From Flavobacteriaceae bacterium NBU2973 (GTDB taxonomy: Bacteria; Bacteroidota; Bacteroidia; Flavobacteriales; Flavobacteriaceae): DNA of 64,000 bases. This document shows, piece after piece, positions 52,135 through 60,709 of the stretch. Made by a program: the position numbers and the translations under genes. The stretch covers positions 62,001-126,000 of the forward strand of contig JAOEIQ010000005.1 in NCBI GenBank assembly GCA_026162565.1, read 5' to 3'. Under the pieces are notes generated by a model. It was not told the DNA's origin and did no database searches. It saw only the letters and a list, made by a program, of their open reading frames with translations. Within the stretch, counting starts at the first letter, position 1; each line of letters starts with the position of its first letter.

Positions 52135-53370
52135 TTGAGAGTTTTATATAACATACTTACTTACATTGTTACTTTTCACTTAAAACTTGCATCATTATTT
52201 AATAAAAAGTTAAGGCTTGGCATAGTTGGTCGTGATGAAACCTTTGATATTTTAAAATCTAAAATTTTTCCAGACGACCAAGTTATATGGTTTCATTGCG
52301 CCTCATTAGGAGAATATGAACAAGGTTTACCTGTATTTGAAATTATTAGAAAAGAGTATCAAGACTATAAAATTGTATTAAGTTTTTTTTCTCCATCTGG
52401 TTATGAGGTTAGAAAAAATACCTCTGTTGCTGATGCAATTGTCTATTTGCCTTTCGACACTATTTCTAATGCAAAACAATTCATTGATATAGTTAATCCT
52501 AAATTTGTTGTATTTGTAAAATATGAAGTATGGCCTAACTACTTATTCGAGTTAAAAAAACGAAAAATCACAACCATCTTAATTTCAGCTTTATTTAGAA
52601 AGAATCAAATTTATTTTAAAAGTTATGGATCTTTAATGAGAAAAACTCTTAAAAGTTTCGATCATATTTTTACTCAAGATGACAATTCAAAACAACTTCT
52701 TAATTCTATAGAATTTAACAACACTTCCATTTCAGGAGATACACGTTTTGATAGAGTATCTAATCAATTGCTAATTGATAATAATTTGGATTTTGTTACA
52801 AGCTTTAAAGACACTAAGTTATGCATAGTATCAGGTAGCACATGGCCTGAAGATGAAAAACTTCTGATTCATTTTATTAACACTCATAAAAAAAATACCA
52901 AATTTATTATTGCGCCTCATAATATTAAATCGAGTCAAATATTAAGACTGAAAAAATCTATTTCAAAAAATACTATTCTATTCTCTGAAATAAAAAATCT
53001 AGATTTAGGCAATTATGATGTTTTAATAGTAGATACAATTGGTTTACTAACTAAAATTTATAGTTATGCTGATATTGCCTATGTAGGAGGTGCAATAGGA
53101 AATACTGGTCTGCACAACATATTAGAACCAGCTGTATTTGGAGTACCAATTATTATTGGTGATAATCATGAGAAATTCCCTGAAGCAAAAATTATGATGG
53201 ATTATGGACTATATTCTATTTCAAATCAAGAGCAATTAAATGCGCATTTAGATTTACTGATAAATTCTGACAAAAAAAGAAGAGAATTAGGCAATAAAAA
53301 TGCTGAATTCATCACAAAAAATACAGGAGCTGTAATCCAAATAACTGATTACATTCGTAAATACCTTTGA
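52135..53370 (+). CDS. waaA: 3-deoxy-D-manno-octulosonic acid (Kdo) transferase
   Basis: A 411-residue inner-membrane GT-B enzyme attaching Kdo to lipid A precursor. An N-terminal hydrophobic stretch (about 1-20) anchors it. The family motifs WFHCASLGEYEQG near 53, FFSPSGYEV, KYEVWPN near 131, and YVGGAIGNTGLHNILEPAVFGVPIIIG near 320-346 are clear. The start is a TTG at 52135 giving the expected MRVLYN start; no upstream ATG exists in frame. It is followed by an inverted repeat without a T-run. Confidence 0.95.
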   Translation: MRVLYNILTYIVTFHLKLASLFNKKLRLGIVGRDETFDILKSKIFPDDQVIWFHCASLGEYEQGLPVFEIIRKEYQDYKIVLSFFSPSGYEVRKNTSVADAIVYLPFDTISNAKQFIDIVNPKFVVFVKYEVWPNYLFELKKRKITTILISALFRKNQIYFKSYGSLMRKTLKSFDHIFTQDDNSKQLLNSIEFNNTSISGDTRFDRVSNQLLIDNNLDFVTSFKDTKLCIVSGSTWPEDEKLLIHFINTHKKNTKFIIAPHNIKSSQILRLKKSISKNTILFSEIKNLDLGNYDVLIVDTIGLLTKIYSYADIAYVGGAIGNTGLHNILEPAVFGVPIIIGDNHEKFPEAKIMMDYGLYSISNQEQLNAHLDLLINSDKKRRELGNKNAEFITKNTGAVIQITDYIRKYL

Positions 53371-53382
53371 TTTATAATTACT

Positions 53383-53427
53383 ATTAAGTTGCATTTAATG
53401 GTAACTTTTTTAAATTAGCAACTTAAT
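53383..53427. repeat. Long inverted repeat between waaA and the Ala-rich lipoprotein gene
   Basis: ATTAAGTTGCATTTAA (53383-53398) and TTAAAT-TA-GCAACTTAAT (53410-53427) form a 16-bp stem with a 2-nt bulge and an 11-nt loop. No U-run follows on the plus strand. It starts 13 nt after the waaA stop and ends 27 nt before the next ATG, so it could be a factor-assisted terminator or an operator. Confidence 0.6.
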
Positions 53428-53453
53428 TAACATTAACACTAAATAATTACTAA

Positions 53454-53825
53454 ATGAAAAAACTAATTTTAAGTTTTGTACTTGTTTTAGCTTTAGGCTT
53501 AACATTTACATCTTGTAGAGAAACAAAAGAAAAAGCAGATCAAGCTACAGATGCAGTTGAAAATGCTGCTGATGAAGCAGGTGAAGCTCTTGAAGATGCT
53601 GCTGATGCTGCCGATGAAGCTCTTGAGGATGCTGTTGATGCCGCAGATGAAGCCCTTGAGGATGCTACTGACGCTGCAGGTGAAGCATTGGAAGACGCTA
53701 AAGACGCTGCTAAAGAAGGTGCTGAAAAGGTTAAAGATGGAGCAAAAGAAGTAGCTGCTGATGCTGCGGGAGCTGTTAAGGATGCTGCTAAAAAGACTGA
53801 AGATGCTTTAAAGAAAGACAATTAA
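53454..53825 (+). CDS. Ala/Glu/Asp-rich repeat lipoprotein, LEA-like
   Basis: A 123-residue lipoprotein with lipobox TFTSC near residue 21. The mature part is one long predicted amphipathic helix built on 11-residue units such as EALEDAADAAD, EALEDAVDAAD, EALEDATDAAG and EALEDAKDAAK. It becomes Lys-rich toward the C-terminus (AAKEGAEKVKDGAK, KDAAKKTEDALKKDN). The 11-mer periodicity and composition resemble LEA group 3 and apolipoprotein helices and stress-induced bacterial lipoproteins. A protective role for membranes or an association with peptidoglycan is speculation. It is monocistronic with a strong terminator. Confidence 0.85.
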   Translation: MKKLILSFVLVLALGLTFTSCRETKEKADQATDAVENAADEAGEALEDAADAADEALEDAVDAADEALEDATDAAGEALEDAKDAAKEGAEKVKDGAKEVAADAAGAVKDAAKKTEDALKKDN

Positions 53826-53846
53826 AAAATAATTTTGTCTACAAAT

Positions 53847-53880
53847 AAAAAGGGTTCAACTATGTTGAACCCTTTTTTTT
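53847..53880 (+). terminator. Terminator of the Ala-rich lipoprotein gene
   Basis: AAAAGGGTTCAAC and GTTGAACCCTTTT form a 13-bp stem around TAT, followed by T residues to 53880. The A-run on the other side means it may also serve the convergent OmpH gene. Confidence 0.9.
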
Positions 53881-53899
53881 ATACATATAGTTTTCTATT

Positions 53900-54409
53900 C
53901 TAGAATCCTAATTCTTTTTTCACTTCTGCCATTAAATCTTTACCATCAGCCAAAATCACTCCTGCTCCTTGAGATGAATCTAATACATACTGGAATCCTT
54001 GAGCTCTAGCAACTTTTTGAATTGCAATTCTAGCTCTTTCAGTAATAGGTTTTAGCAAATCAAAGTTTTTCTTTTGCATATCTTGCTCTGCTTGTTGCTG
54101 ATATTGAGCAATATTTTGTTGCATCGCTTGTACCTCTTGCACACGTTTAGCATTTTCTTCATCAGTTTGACTTTCAGCTTCGGCAGCATATTGTTTCTGT
54201 TTAGCTTCAAACTCTTTCGCTAGGTTCTGAATCTCTGTTTGATAAGTTTTTCTTAACTTTTCAACTTCTGCTTGAGCTGCAATATATTCTGGCATAGCTG
54301 GAACCAACTCTTGAGTGTTGATATGTGCTACTTTACTTTGTGCATTAGTAAAACCTGATACTCCTAGACATAATACCGCAGCAAATAAAAGGGTTTTTAA
54401 GTGTTTCAT
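53900..54409 (-). CDS. OmpH/Skp-family periplasmic chaperone, short paralogue
   Basis: A 169-residue exported protein with a signal peptide ending FTNAQ near 24. The OmpH core begins SKVAHINTQELVPAMPEY, a long coiled coil covers about 45-130, and the C-terminal strand closes with FQYVLDSSQGAGVI. Skp trimers carry unfolded outer-membrane proteins to BamA, whose gene lies 1.3 kb upstream in the same direction. It is the standard length for the family and the last gene of the envelope operon. Confidence 0.93.
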   Translation of the reverse strand: MKHLKTLLFAAVLCLGVSGFTNAQSKVAHINTQELVPAMPEYIAAQAEVEKLRKTYQTEIQNLAKEFEAKQKQYAAEAESQTDEENAKRVQEVQAMQQNIAQYQQQAEQDMQKKNFDLLKPITERARIAIQKVARAQGFQYVLDSSQGAGVILADGKDLMAEVKKELGF

Positions 54410-54435
54410 TTTTGTTTAAGTGTTTGTGTTATAAA

Positions 54436-55509
54436 TTAATTATCGTCGTTGTTATCTTTTTCTTTAGCTTCTTTTCTAGCTTCTAATTTTTTTCTTCTAG
54501 CCTCTAATATTCTTTTCTTCTTTTCTTCAAGGGCTTGTTTACGTTTTTCTCTATCTGTTAGAACTGGTTGCGTTTTTTTATCTTCTGTTTCAACCTCCTC
54601 TTCATTTGACTCTTCAGATGCAGATTCTTTTTCATTATTCATCTTTTCTTCTTCAGAAGCTTGTATATCTTCTATTGCATCATCTGTTGATTCTTCTTCC
54701 TTAACTTCATCATCTTTCTTTTTTTCATTTCTAGCATCAATCTTTTCTTGTCTAGCTCTAGCTCTATCTTCTAATATTTTTTTCTTTTTGTCTTCTAATG
54801 CTTTCTTTTTTGCTTCTCTAGCACTTAACTGTTCAGCTCTTTTATCATCAATCAACTTTTGTCTAGCTTCAGCAGCATCTGCTTTTTCTTTATCCTTTGC
54901 TTCTCGTTCTAGGTTTACTTCAGGAACCACATCTTCATCTTCAGCTTCCTTACGCTCTTTTTTATTTTGAGCTTGTTTTCGTTTAGAACTTCTAGTTATT
55001 GATCTTAAAACTTGTTCGCTAATATCAAATCTGTTAGCTGAATACAACATTACCACATCTGCAGATTTATCAAAAACAAAGTCATATTTTTTGTTTTGAG
55101 CAATTTCTTGAACAGCAGCAAATATCTGATCTTGAACTGGCTGAATGAGTTGCTGTTTTTGAATCATTAAGTCTCCATTAGGGCCAAATCGTTTTTGTTG
55201 ATAGTCTAAAATCTCTTTTTCTTCAAAAACTAAATCTTCCTCTCTTTCTGCAAGTAATTCTTTAGTTAAAAGAACTCTTTCGCTTTCTAATTGTTTCTTT
55301 TTTTGCTCAATTACAGAAAGTCGTTGATCTATTTCAGATTTCCATTTCTGAACTTTACTCTCAAGCTGTGATGAAGCTTCGTTATATTCCGGTACATTTT
55401 GTAAAATGTACTCTGTATCTATATAACCAATTCTCACTCCTCTTTGAGCCTGAACATGAAAACTAATTAAACCAGTTATAAACAGTAAAAAAAGAACTTT
55501 ATTTTTCAT
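54436..55509 (-). CDS. OmpH/Skp-family protein with long charged C-terminal extension
   Basis: A 357-residue exported protein with a signal peptide ending VQAQ near 22. The OmpH core (about 25-170) has VRIGYIDTEYILQNVPEY, a coiled coil, and KKYDFVFDKSADVVMLY. After this comes some 180 residues almost wholly of Lys, Glu, Asp, Arg, Ala and Gln (RSSKRKQAQNKKERKEAEDE, REAKKKALEDKKKKILEDRA, KRKQALEEKKKRILEARRKK), predicted helical or disordered. The usual Skp is about 160-170 aa, so this is a tail added to a complete domain. It sits 26 nt upstream of the short paralogue. Confidence 0.9.
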   Translation of the reverse strand: MKNKVLFLLFITGLISFHVQAQRGVRIGYIDTEYILQNVPEYNEASSQLESKVQKWKSEIDQRLSVIEQKKKQLESERVLLTKELLAEREEDLVFEEKEILDYQQKRFGPNGDLMIQKQQLIQPVQDQIFAAVQEIAQNKKYDFVFDKSADVVMLYSANRFDISEQVLRSITRSSKRKQAQNKKERKEAEDEDVVPEVNLEREAKDKEKADAAEARQKLIDDKRAEQLSAREAKKKALEDKKKKILEDRARARQEKIDARNEKKKDDEVKEEESTDDAIEDIQASEEEKMNNEKESASEESNEEEVETEDKKTQPVLTDREKRKQALEEKKKRILEARRKKLEARKEAKEKDNNDDN

Positions 55510-55676
55510 CCGTAAAATTTTTATTAAATATTATCTATAAACCTTTAATGACGGATTACTATTTTATGATTCCATCACAAGAATTAATATCTTTCAAATT
55601 AACGAAATAAATTTTGAAAAATTTTAACACGTGCATTAAATCGTTATTATGGTCTATAGAAAATATCGTGCCAAAG

Positions 55677-58310
55677 TTAAAAACGTTGCCCAATAATAAA
55701 ATGTGTTTCCCAAGCATTTTTAGATCCTGGATTTCCAGGAACATCATCAAAACGATGACCAAAATCAATACCTAGTAATCCAAATGCTGGCATAAAAATT
55801 CTAATTCCCATACCCGCAGATCTGTTTAAATTGAAAGGATTAAAATCCCTAAATTCTCCAAAAGAAGCACCTCCCTCTAGAAAAGCTAAAGCATAAATTT
55901 TTGCTTGTTGACCTAAAGTTAAAGGATATCGTAGCTCTAAAGAAAATTTATTGTAAATGGTTCCTCCGTCGTTAGTCGGTCTTCCGGTATCAGGATCTAA
56001 AGGTGCGATAGATTGATTTGGATAACCTCTTAATTGAACTATTTCTCTTCCATCTAAAGCAAATCCACCTAAACCATCACCACCAACAAAAAAACGCTCA
56101 AAAGGTATAATCCCTCTGTCATTATTATAAGCTCCTAAAAATCCAAACTCTATATTAGGTCTTAAAACCAATTTATCCCATATTTTTGAGTACCAAGTAC
56201 CTTGAAACTTAATTTTATAAAACTCTAACCACTTAAATCGTTCTTGATCGATTTCTGAAATTCTTGCTTGCGCATCTGCTCTAACATTGTTATCGAGGGA
56301 AGTATCAGAAACTATATTATCCTGAACTTCTCTTTCTTCCCTTAAGGCTGAATAATCTGTGTTATCGAATAATGAATAAGGCAATGATAATTTTGCAGAA
56401 ACTGAAAAACTGGAACCACCTAAAGGATAAATCGGGTCATTAAATGTATTATCTCTGCTTAAGCCTATAGAATAGGATAAGTTATTAGAAGTACCATTAC
56501 CAAAAGTAAAAAGACCAGTATTGTAATTTTTTAAATCGTAATGTTGTATACTTAAAGATTGAGATAACGTGAAATAATCGTCAGGAACAGATAATCTTTT
56601 AGCGAGACCTACTGCAAGGCCCGTAATATTAAAGCGTCTATCTCTATCAGCATCTCTGGTTTGAGCATTAAACAAAAATTGTTTTGAATGAGAAATAGAA
56701 GCAGAAAATGCAACTGGTTTTTTTCCTCCCAACCAAGGTTCAGAAAAAGAGAAACTATAAGTTTGAAAAAAACGACTTGCTTGAAGGCGCAATGCTAGCT
56801 TTTGTCCATTACCCATTGGCACTGGTTTATATGCGTCTTTATTAAAAATATCCTGTATAGAAAAATTATTAAATGACAACCCTAAAGTTCCTATAAAACC
56901 TCCACCTCCATACCCTCCTTGAAGTTCAATTTGGCTAGAACCTTGTTCAACCACAGAATATTCCATATCAAGTGTGCCTAAATTAGGGTTAGGGTTTTTA
57001 AAATCTGGAGTTATTTTTTGTGCATCAAAAAATCCTAATTGTCCAAGTTCCCTTACCGTTCTTACTACATTAGCTTTACTATATAATTGACCTGGTCTAG
57101 TTCTAAGCTCACGATATATTACTTTATCGTTGGTTCTATCATTTCCAACTACTGTAACATTATTAAAATAAGCTGGTTTTCCTTCAGTAACTCTAATCTC
57201 TAAATCAATTACATTGCCTTCTGCATTAACTTCAACTGGAATTATACTAGAAAACAAATAACCACTATTTTGATATAGGTTTGATAAATCAACAGCATCA
57301 GGTTTAGTGTCATCTGCAATTCGTTCTTTTAGTAAAACACCATTGTAAGTATCTCCTTTTTCTATTCTTAAAACTCTACTTAATTCTCTGTCAGAATATA
57401 CAGTATTCCCTAAAAAATTTATTTCTCCAAACGTATACTTTTCTCCTTCTTCAACATTAATATTTAATGTAACCGAATTGTCATTGTTATTAATAATTGT
57501 GTCTGATATTATTCTTGCATCTCTGTATCCGTTTTCTTTATATTTATCAATAACACTTATTAAGTCATCTTTGTAATCCGCTTCTATGTATTTAGATCTT
57601 TTGAAGATTCTGATAGGATTTTTCTTTTTAGTATTTTTCATTGCTTTACGCAATTTCTTATCACTAATTTCACTATTACCATTGAAAACTATATCAGCTA
57701 CTTTTACTTTCGAACCCTTGTCAATATTTAATTTCATATCGACCTTTGTTTTCGCAATAGTATCTAAAACTTCAGTAGTTGTTATATTAACATTAGCGTT
57801 GAAATAACCCTCTTTTTTGTACTTATTTTGTAAATAATTTTTAGTTGTAGTTATTAAATTTTCTGTAACCTTTACCCCTTTTTGTAATTTATTTTCATCA
57901 ATTAAAGACTCATGTTTCTTTTTCTTGATCCCAGATATTGTAACATCATTAAGCTCTGGTAAATCAAAAAGTTTGATATCTAAAGTTACGTTACTACCTT
58001 CAACTTTAGTAACAAAAATATCAATATCACTAAATAGATTAGAACCCCAAAGTCTTTTTAAAGCATCTCCTATTTTTTCTCCTGGAATAATTAACTCTTG
58101 GCCTTTTTTTAATCTAGAAAAGGCTATAACTGTTTGAGAACTAAAGTTAGTATTACCAGAAACTGTAATGTCTTCAATAGTATATTTCTCACCTTTTTTA
58201 AAGGTATTGTTTTGAGCTGTAACAGAGAAGCCACAAACAAATATGAATATTATTAATAACTGATGGGTAAAATTTATTTTCAAAAATCTTGTATTACTTA
58301 AGTTGTTCAC
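55677..58310 (-). CDS. bamA: Outer-membrane protein assembly factor BamA
   Basis: An Omp85 protein of about 877 residues. A signal sequence ending FSVTAQNN precedes five POTRA domains (about 45-430; GEKYTIEDITVSGNTNFSS, GSKVKVADIVFNGN, GEKYTFGEINFLGN, GKPAYFNNVTVVGN) and a 16-strand barrel. The barrel has RGY (QLRGYPNQS) and a C-terminal Phe (HFIIGQRF). It folds and inserts outer-membrane proteins. The ATG at 58361 would overlap uppS by 68 nt; GTG at 58310 and TTG at 58283 are more likely starts. GTG is given, but the TTG would yield a neater signal peptide. OmpH genes follow. Confidence 0.94.
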   Translation of the reverse strand: MNNLSNTRFLKINFTHQLLIIFIFVCGFSVTAQNNTFKKGEKYTIEDITVSGNTNFSSQTVIAFSRLKKGQELIIPGEKIGDALKRLWGSNLFSDIDIFVTKVEGSNVTLDIKLFDLPELNDVTISGIKKKKHESLIDENKLQKGVKVTENLITTTKNYLQNKYKKEGYFNANVNITTTEVLDTIAKTKVDMKLNIDKGSKVKVADIVFNGNSEISDKKLRKAMKNTKKKNPIRIFKRSKYIEADYKDDLISVIDKYKENGYRDARIISDTIINNNDNSVTLNINVEEGEKYTFGEINFLGNTVYSDRELSRVLRIEKGDTYNGVLLKERIADDTKPDAVDLSNLYQNSGYLFSSIIPVEVNAEGNVIDLEIRVTEGKPAYFNNVTVVGNDRTNDKVIYRELRTRPGQLYSKANVVRTVRELGQLGFFDAQKITPDFKNPNPNLGTLDMEYSVVEQGSSQIELQGGYGGGGFIGTLGLSFNNFSIQDIFNKDAYKPVPMGNGQKLALRLQASRFFQTYSFSFSEPWLGGKKPVAFSASISHSKQFLFNAQTRDADRDRRFNITGLAVGLAKRLSVPDDYFTLSQSLSIQHYDLKNYNTGLFTFGNGTSNNLSYSIGLSRDNTFNDPIYPLGGSSFSVSAKLSLPYSLFDNTDYSALREEREVQDNIVSDTSLDNNVRADAQARISEIDQERFKWLEFYKIKFQGTWYSKIWDKLVLRPNIEFGFLGAYNNDRGIIPFERFFVGGDGLGGFALDGREIVQLRGYPNQSIAPLDPDTGRPTNDGGTIYNKFSLELRYPLTLGQQAKIYALAFLEGGASFGEFRDFNPFNLNRSAGMGIRIFMPAFGLLGIDFGHRFDDVPGNPGSKNAWETHFIIGQRF

Positions 58311-59034
58311 TCGTTTTTCCAAACCTACGTTCTCTTTTTTGATAATCAATGATGGCCTCATATAAATTTTCTCTAGTAAAATCTGGCCATAAAATATTTA
58401 TAAAATACAGCTCTGCATATGCAATTTGCCATAATAAAAAATTACTTATTCGATGCTCGCCACTTGTTCTAATTAGCAAGTCTACATCTGGTAAATTTTG
58501 CGTGTAAAGATGCTTATTAATTGTTGATTCGTCAATACTATCAGCAGAAATTATATTATTTTTAACTTTAATACTTATTTCTTTAACTGTATTTAGCAAT
58601 TCTTCTCTAGAACCATAGCTTAATGCTAAAGTTAAAGTCATTCTAGTATTACTTTCAGTTTTATCTATAACTTCAATTAATTCTTGATAAACTTTTTTGG
58701 GCAATGCGTTCAAGTTACCTATGGCAGAAAGCTTTATATTATTTTCTTGTAAAGTACTTATTTCCTTTTTTAAAGAAGACACTAAAAGTTTCATTAGTGT
58801 TTGAACCTCTAACTTTGGTCTTTTCCAATTTTCTGTAGAGAAAGCATATAGTGTTAAATTTTTAACACCAAGCTCTGCAGCTGCTTCAACAGTATCTCTC
58901 ACAGATTTTGTTCCGTTTTCATGTCCAAAAGCACGAACCATTCCTTTTTGTTTAGCCCAACGTCCATTACCATCCATAATGATGGCTATGTGTTGAGGTA
59001 AGTAAGTACTATGTATTTGTGATTTTAAACTCAT
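58294..59034 (-). CDS. uppS: Isoprenyl (undecaprenyl) diphosphate synthase
   Basis: A 246-residue cis-prenyltransferase making the C55 carrier lipid for cell wall and glycan synthesis. Motifs are HIAIIMDGNGRWAKQKG near 16-32 with the catalytic Asp, AFSTENWKRP near 75, ALSYGSREE near 150, and DVDLLIRTSGEHRISNFLLWQ near 195-215. The frame is open upstream, but MSLKSQIHS at 59034 overlaps the preceding stop by 4 nt (ATGA) and matches family length, so it was chosen. It lies within an envelope operon. Confidence 0.96.
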   Translation of the reverse strand: MSLKSQIHSTYLPQHIAIIMDGNGRWAKQKGMVRAFGHENGTKSVRDTVEAAAELGVKNLTLYAFSTENWKRPKLEVQTLMKLLVSSLKKEISTLQENNIKLSAIGNLNALPKKVYQELIEVIDKTESNTRMTLTLALSYGSREELLNTVKEISIKVKNNIISADSIDESTINKHLYTQNLPDVDLLIRTSGEHRISNFLLWQIAYAELYFINILWPDFTRENLYEAIIDYQKRERRFGKTSEQLK

Positions 59035-59720
59035 TCTCCTATGCAATAACATGGATTTCTTCCAAAAGTATATGTTAAGGTAATTCCCGTAAAGGTATAC
59101 CAATCGTTATTATTCAAATTTCCAAAGGCTAGATCTTGTCTTTGGTCACTATCTGGTACACTTCCATCTAACTCATCAGAAAAGGTATATCTTGCTCCTA
59201 TTTCTGCTGCTAAAACCCAATGATCTGAAATAGCTGCTTTAAAGCCTAATCCAAAAGGGATTCCAAATGCCCAACTGCTAGTATTTTCTGACGTTTGATT
59301 ACCGTTTAAAAAGAAGGAGTTATCATGACTGGCTGCACTAAATCCCCCAAATATATAAGGAGTAGACTTAAACCCTCCATCATGTAAATTAAAATCAAAA
59401 AAGGTAAACTCCATTCCTGCAGATAATTCAATGATACTCGTGCTAAAATTATAGCCCCTCGCAACACGTCTTGGGTCATCTGATTTTGAGTCCTTACCTT
59501 CTAAATCAGAGAATAAAATTGAAAATCTATATGAGTGTCTAGCACTTCTATTCCATTTATATATAGCACCTAAAACCGCTTGATTAGGAGAAATATAATT
59601 TGTAGCTCCAACATCACCAATAAAATTACTACCTCCAACAAAAACACCAATTTCGTTGATTTGAGAGTAACTTAATGTAATACAAAAAGAACTGGTTAAT
59701 ATCAATAGTAAATACCTCAT
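59031..59720 (-). CDS. DUF6089 outer-membrane barrel protein
   Basis: A 229-residue exported protein with a signal peptide ending LSYSQ near 20. The N-terminal INEIGVFVGGSNFIGDVG is typical of DUF6089 proteins, followed by about eight beta strands with glycine and aromatic alternation. The C-terminus FGRNPCYCIGE contains two Cys, unusual for a barrel end. The family regularly sits between nadK and uppS/bamA in Bacteroidota, implying a role in envelope biogenesis, but no function is known to me. A full -7 box lies just upstream. Confidence 0.87.
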   Translation of the reverse strand: MRYLLLILTSSFCITLSYSQINEIGVFVGGSNFIGDVGATNYISPNQAVLGAIYKWNRSARHSYRFSILFSDLEGKDSKSDDPRRVARGYNFSTSIIELSAGMEFTFFDFNLHDGGFKSTPYIFGGFSAASHDNSFFLNGNQTSENTSSWAFGIPFGLGFKAAISDHWVLAAEIGARYTFSDELDGSVPDSDQRQDLAFGNLNNNDWYTFTGITLTYTFGRNPCYCIGE

Positions 59721-59736
59721 AGAGTCTAAAAGTTTG

Positions 59737-59744
59737 CAAATATA
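59737..59744 (-). promoter_or_regulatory. -7 box of DUF6089-uppS-bamA
   Basis: The minus strand reads TATATTTG, a full TAnnTTTG match, 16 nt before the ATG at 59720. This makes the downstream envelope genes separable from nadK. Confidence 0.45.
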
Positions 59745-59819
59745 ATAAATAAGATTAGCCTATAACAATTTGAAACAAATTGTATTAATCTAAAAACAAG
59801 TTTTAACTCTATTTATTGT

Positions 59820-60707
59820 TTAATTCCGCTTATCCTCTCCCCAAAGTAACTTTTTACGGAGTGTATCTAGAAAACTTTCTTCATGAAGTTCTATCATTTT
59901 TATACTAAAAGAGGCTTTTTTTATAATTATTAGAGTCTCATTGCTTAAAGTAGCAATTCTAGAATCTAAAGACACTAAGAAATTATCTTCTCTACCACTT
60001 ACTTTCAACTTTATTTCAGTTGAATCTGGAATAACCAAAGGCCTTGCACTTAAATTATGGGGCGCAATTGGAGTAAGAGCCAAACTATTTGCACCAGGAG
60101 TTATAACTGGTCCACCACAACTTAAAGAATAACCTGTAGATCCAGTTGGCGTAGATACTATTAAGCCATCACTCCAATAAGACGTTAAATATTCATTATC
60201 TAAAAGTGTCTCAACAGTAATCATAGAAGTCGTGTTTTTTCTACTAACTGCAATTTCATTTAGTGCAAAGTTTAATTCTTTTAAATCTTCATTTTCTGGA
60301 AAAGTTTCTATTTCCAACAACGTTCTTTTAGAGATTTTAAAATTGTTGTTTAAAATATGATGCATGGCATCTTCAATTCCATTTTCCTGAATTGTTGCCA
60401 AAAAACCCAATCTTCCCGCATTAATACCAACAATCGGTATGTTTAAGTCTTTAACATACGTTATAGCTCTTAAAATAGTTCCGTCTCCTCCTATGCTGAC
60501 TAAAACATCATAGGAATCATCTAAAGATTCAAAGGTTTTAAAAGAGTCGTAGTTTTTTTCTGAATCTAAATGCTGATTTATTAACTCTAAAAAATTCTTT
60601 TCAATAAAAACACTAACATCTTTGCTCAATAAAAAATTAAGAAGTATTTCTATTGAAACCTCTGCGTTTTTTTGATAGAATTGACCATAAACTGCAATTT
60701 TTTTCAT
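59820..60707 (-). CDS. nadK: NAD kinase
   Basis: A 295-residue enzyme phosphorylating NAD to NADP. It has the signature SIGGDGTILRA near residue 73, GINAGRLGFLA near 98, NEIAVSRKN near 150, and TPTGSTGYSLSCGGPVITPG near 180-199. It starts 2 nt after the CBS-domain gene and is probably translated from the same mRNA. NADPH supply links it to lipid and isoprenoid synthesis in general only. Confidence 0.96.
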   Translation of the reverse strand: MKKIAVYGQFYQKNAEVSIEILLNFLLSKDVSVFIEKNFLELINQHLDSEKNYDSFKTFESLDDSYDVLVSIGGDGTILRAITYVKDLNIPIVGINAGRLGFLATIQENGIEDAMHHILNNNFKISKRTLLEIETFPENEDLKELNFALNEIAVSRKNTTSMITVETLLDNEYLTSYWSDGLIVSTPTGSTGYSLSCGGPVITPGANSLALTPIAPHNLSARPLVIPDSTEIKLKVSGREDNFLVSLDSRIATLSNETLIIIKKASFSIKMIELHEESFLDTLRKKLLWGEDKRN

Positions 60708-60709
60708 AA

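Noticed and set aside
53540-53821. Long frames on both strands across the Ala-rich lipoprotein gene
   Set aside because: The 33-nt DNA repeats keep all frames open by chance. Only the 53454 frame has a lipoprotein signal and fits between promoter-side repeat and terminator.
54449-54970. 173-aa open frame on the plus strand opposite the long OmpH gene
   Set aside because: It is the antisense of the Lys/Glu/Arg-rich tail, giving a Ser/Phe/Leu-only translation with no recognisable domain; the minus-strand protein is a clear family member.
58311-58361. bamA start at the ATG at 58361
   Set aside because: It would overlap uppS by 68 nt and place a charged stretch before the signal peptide; GTG 58310 or TTG 58283 fits better.
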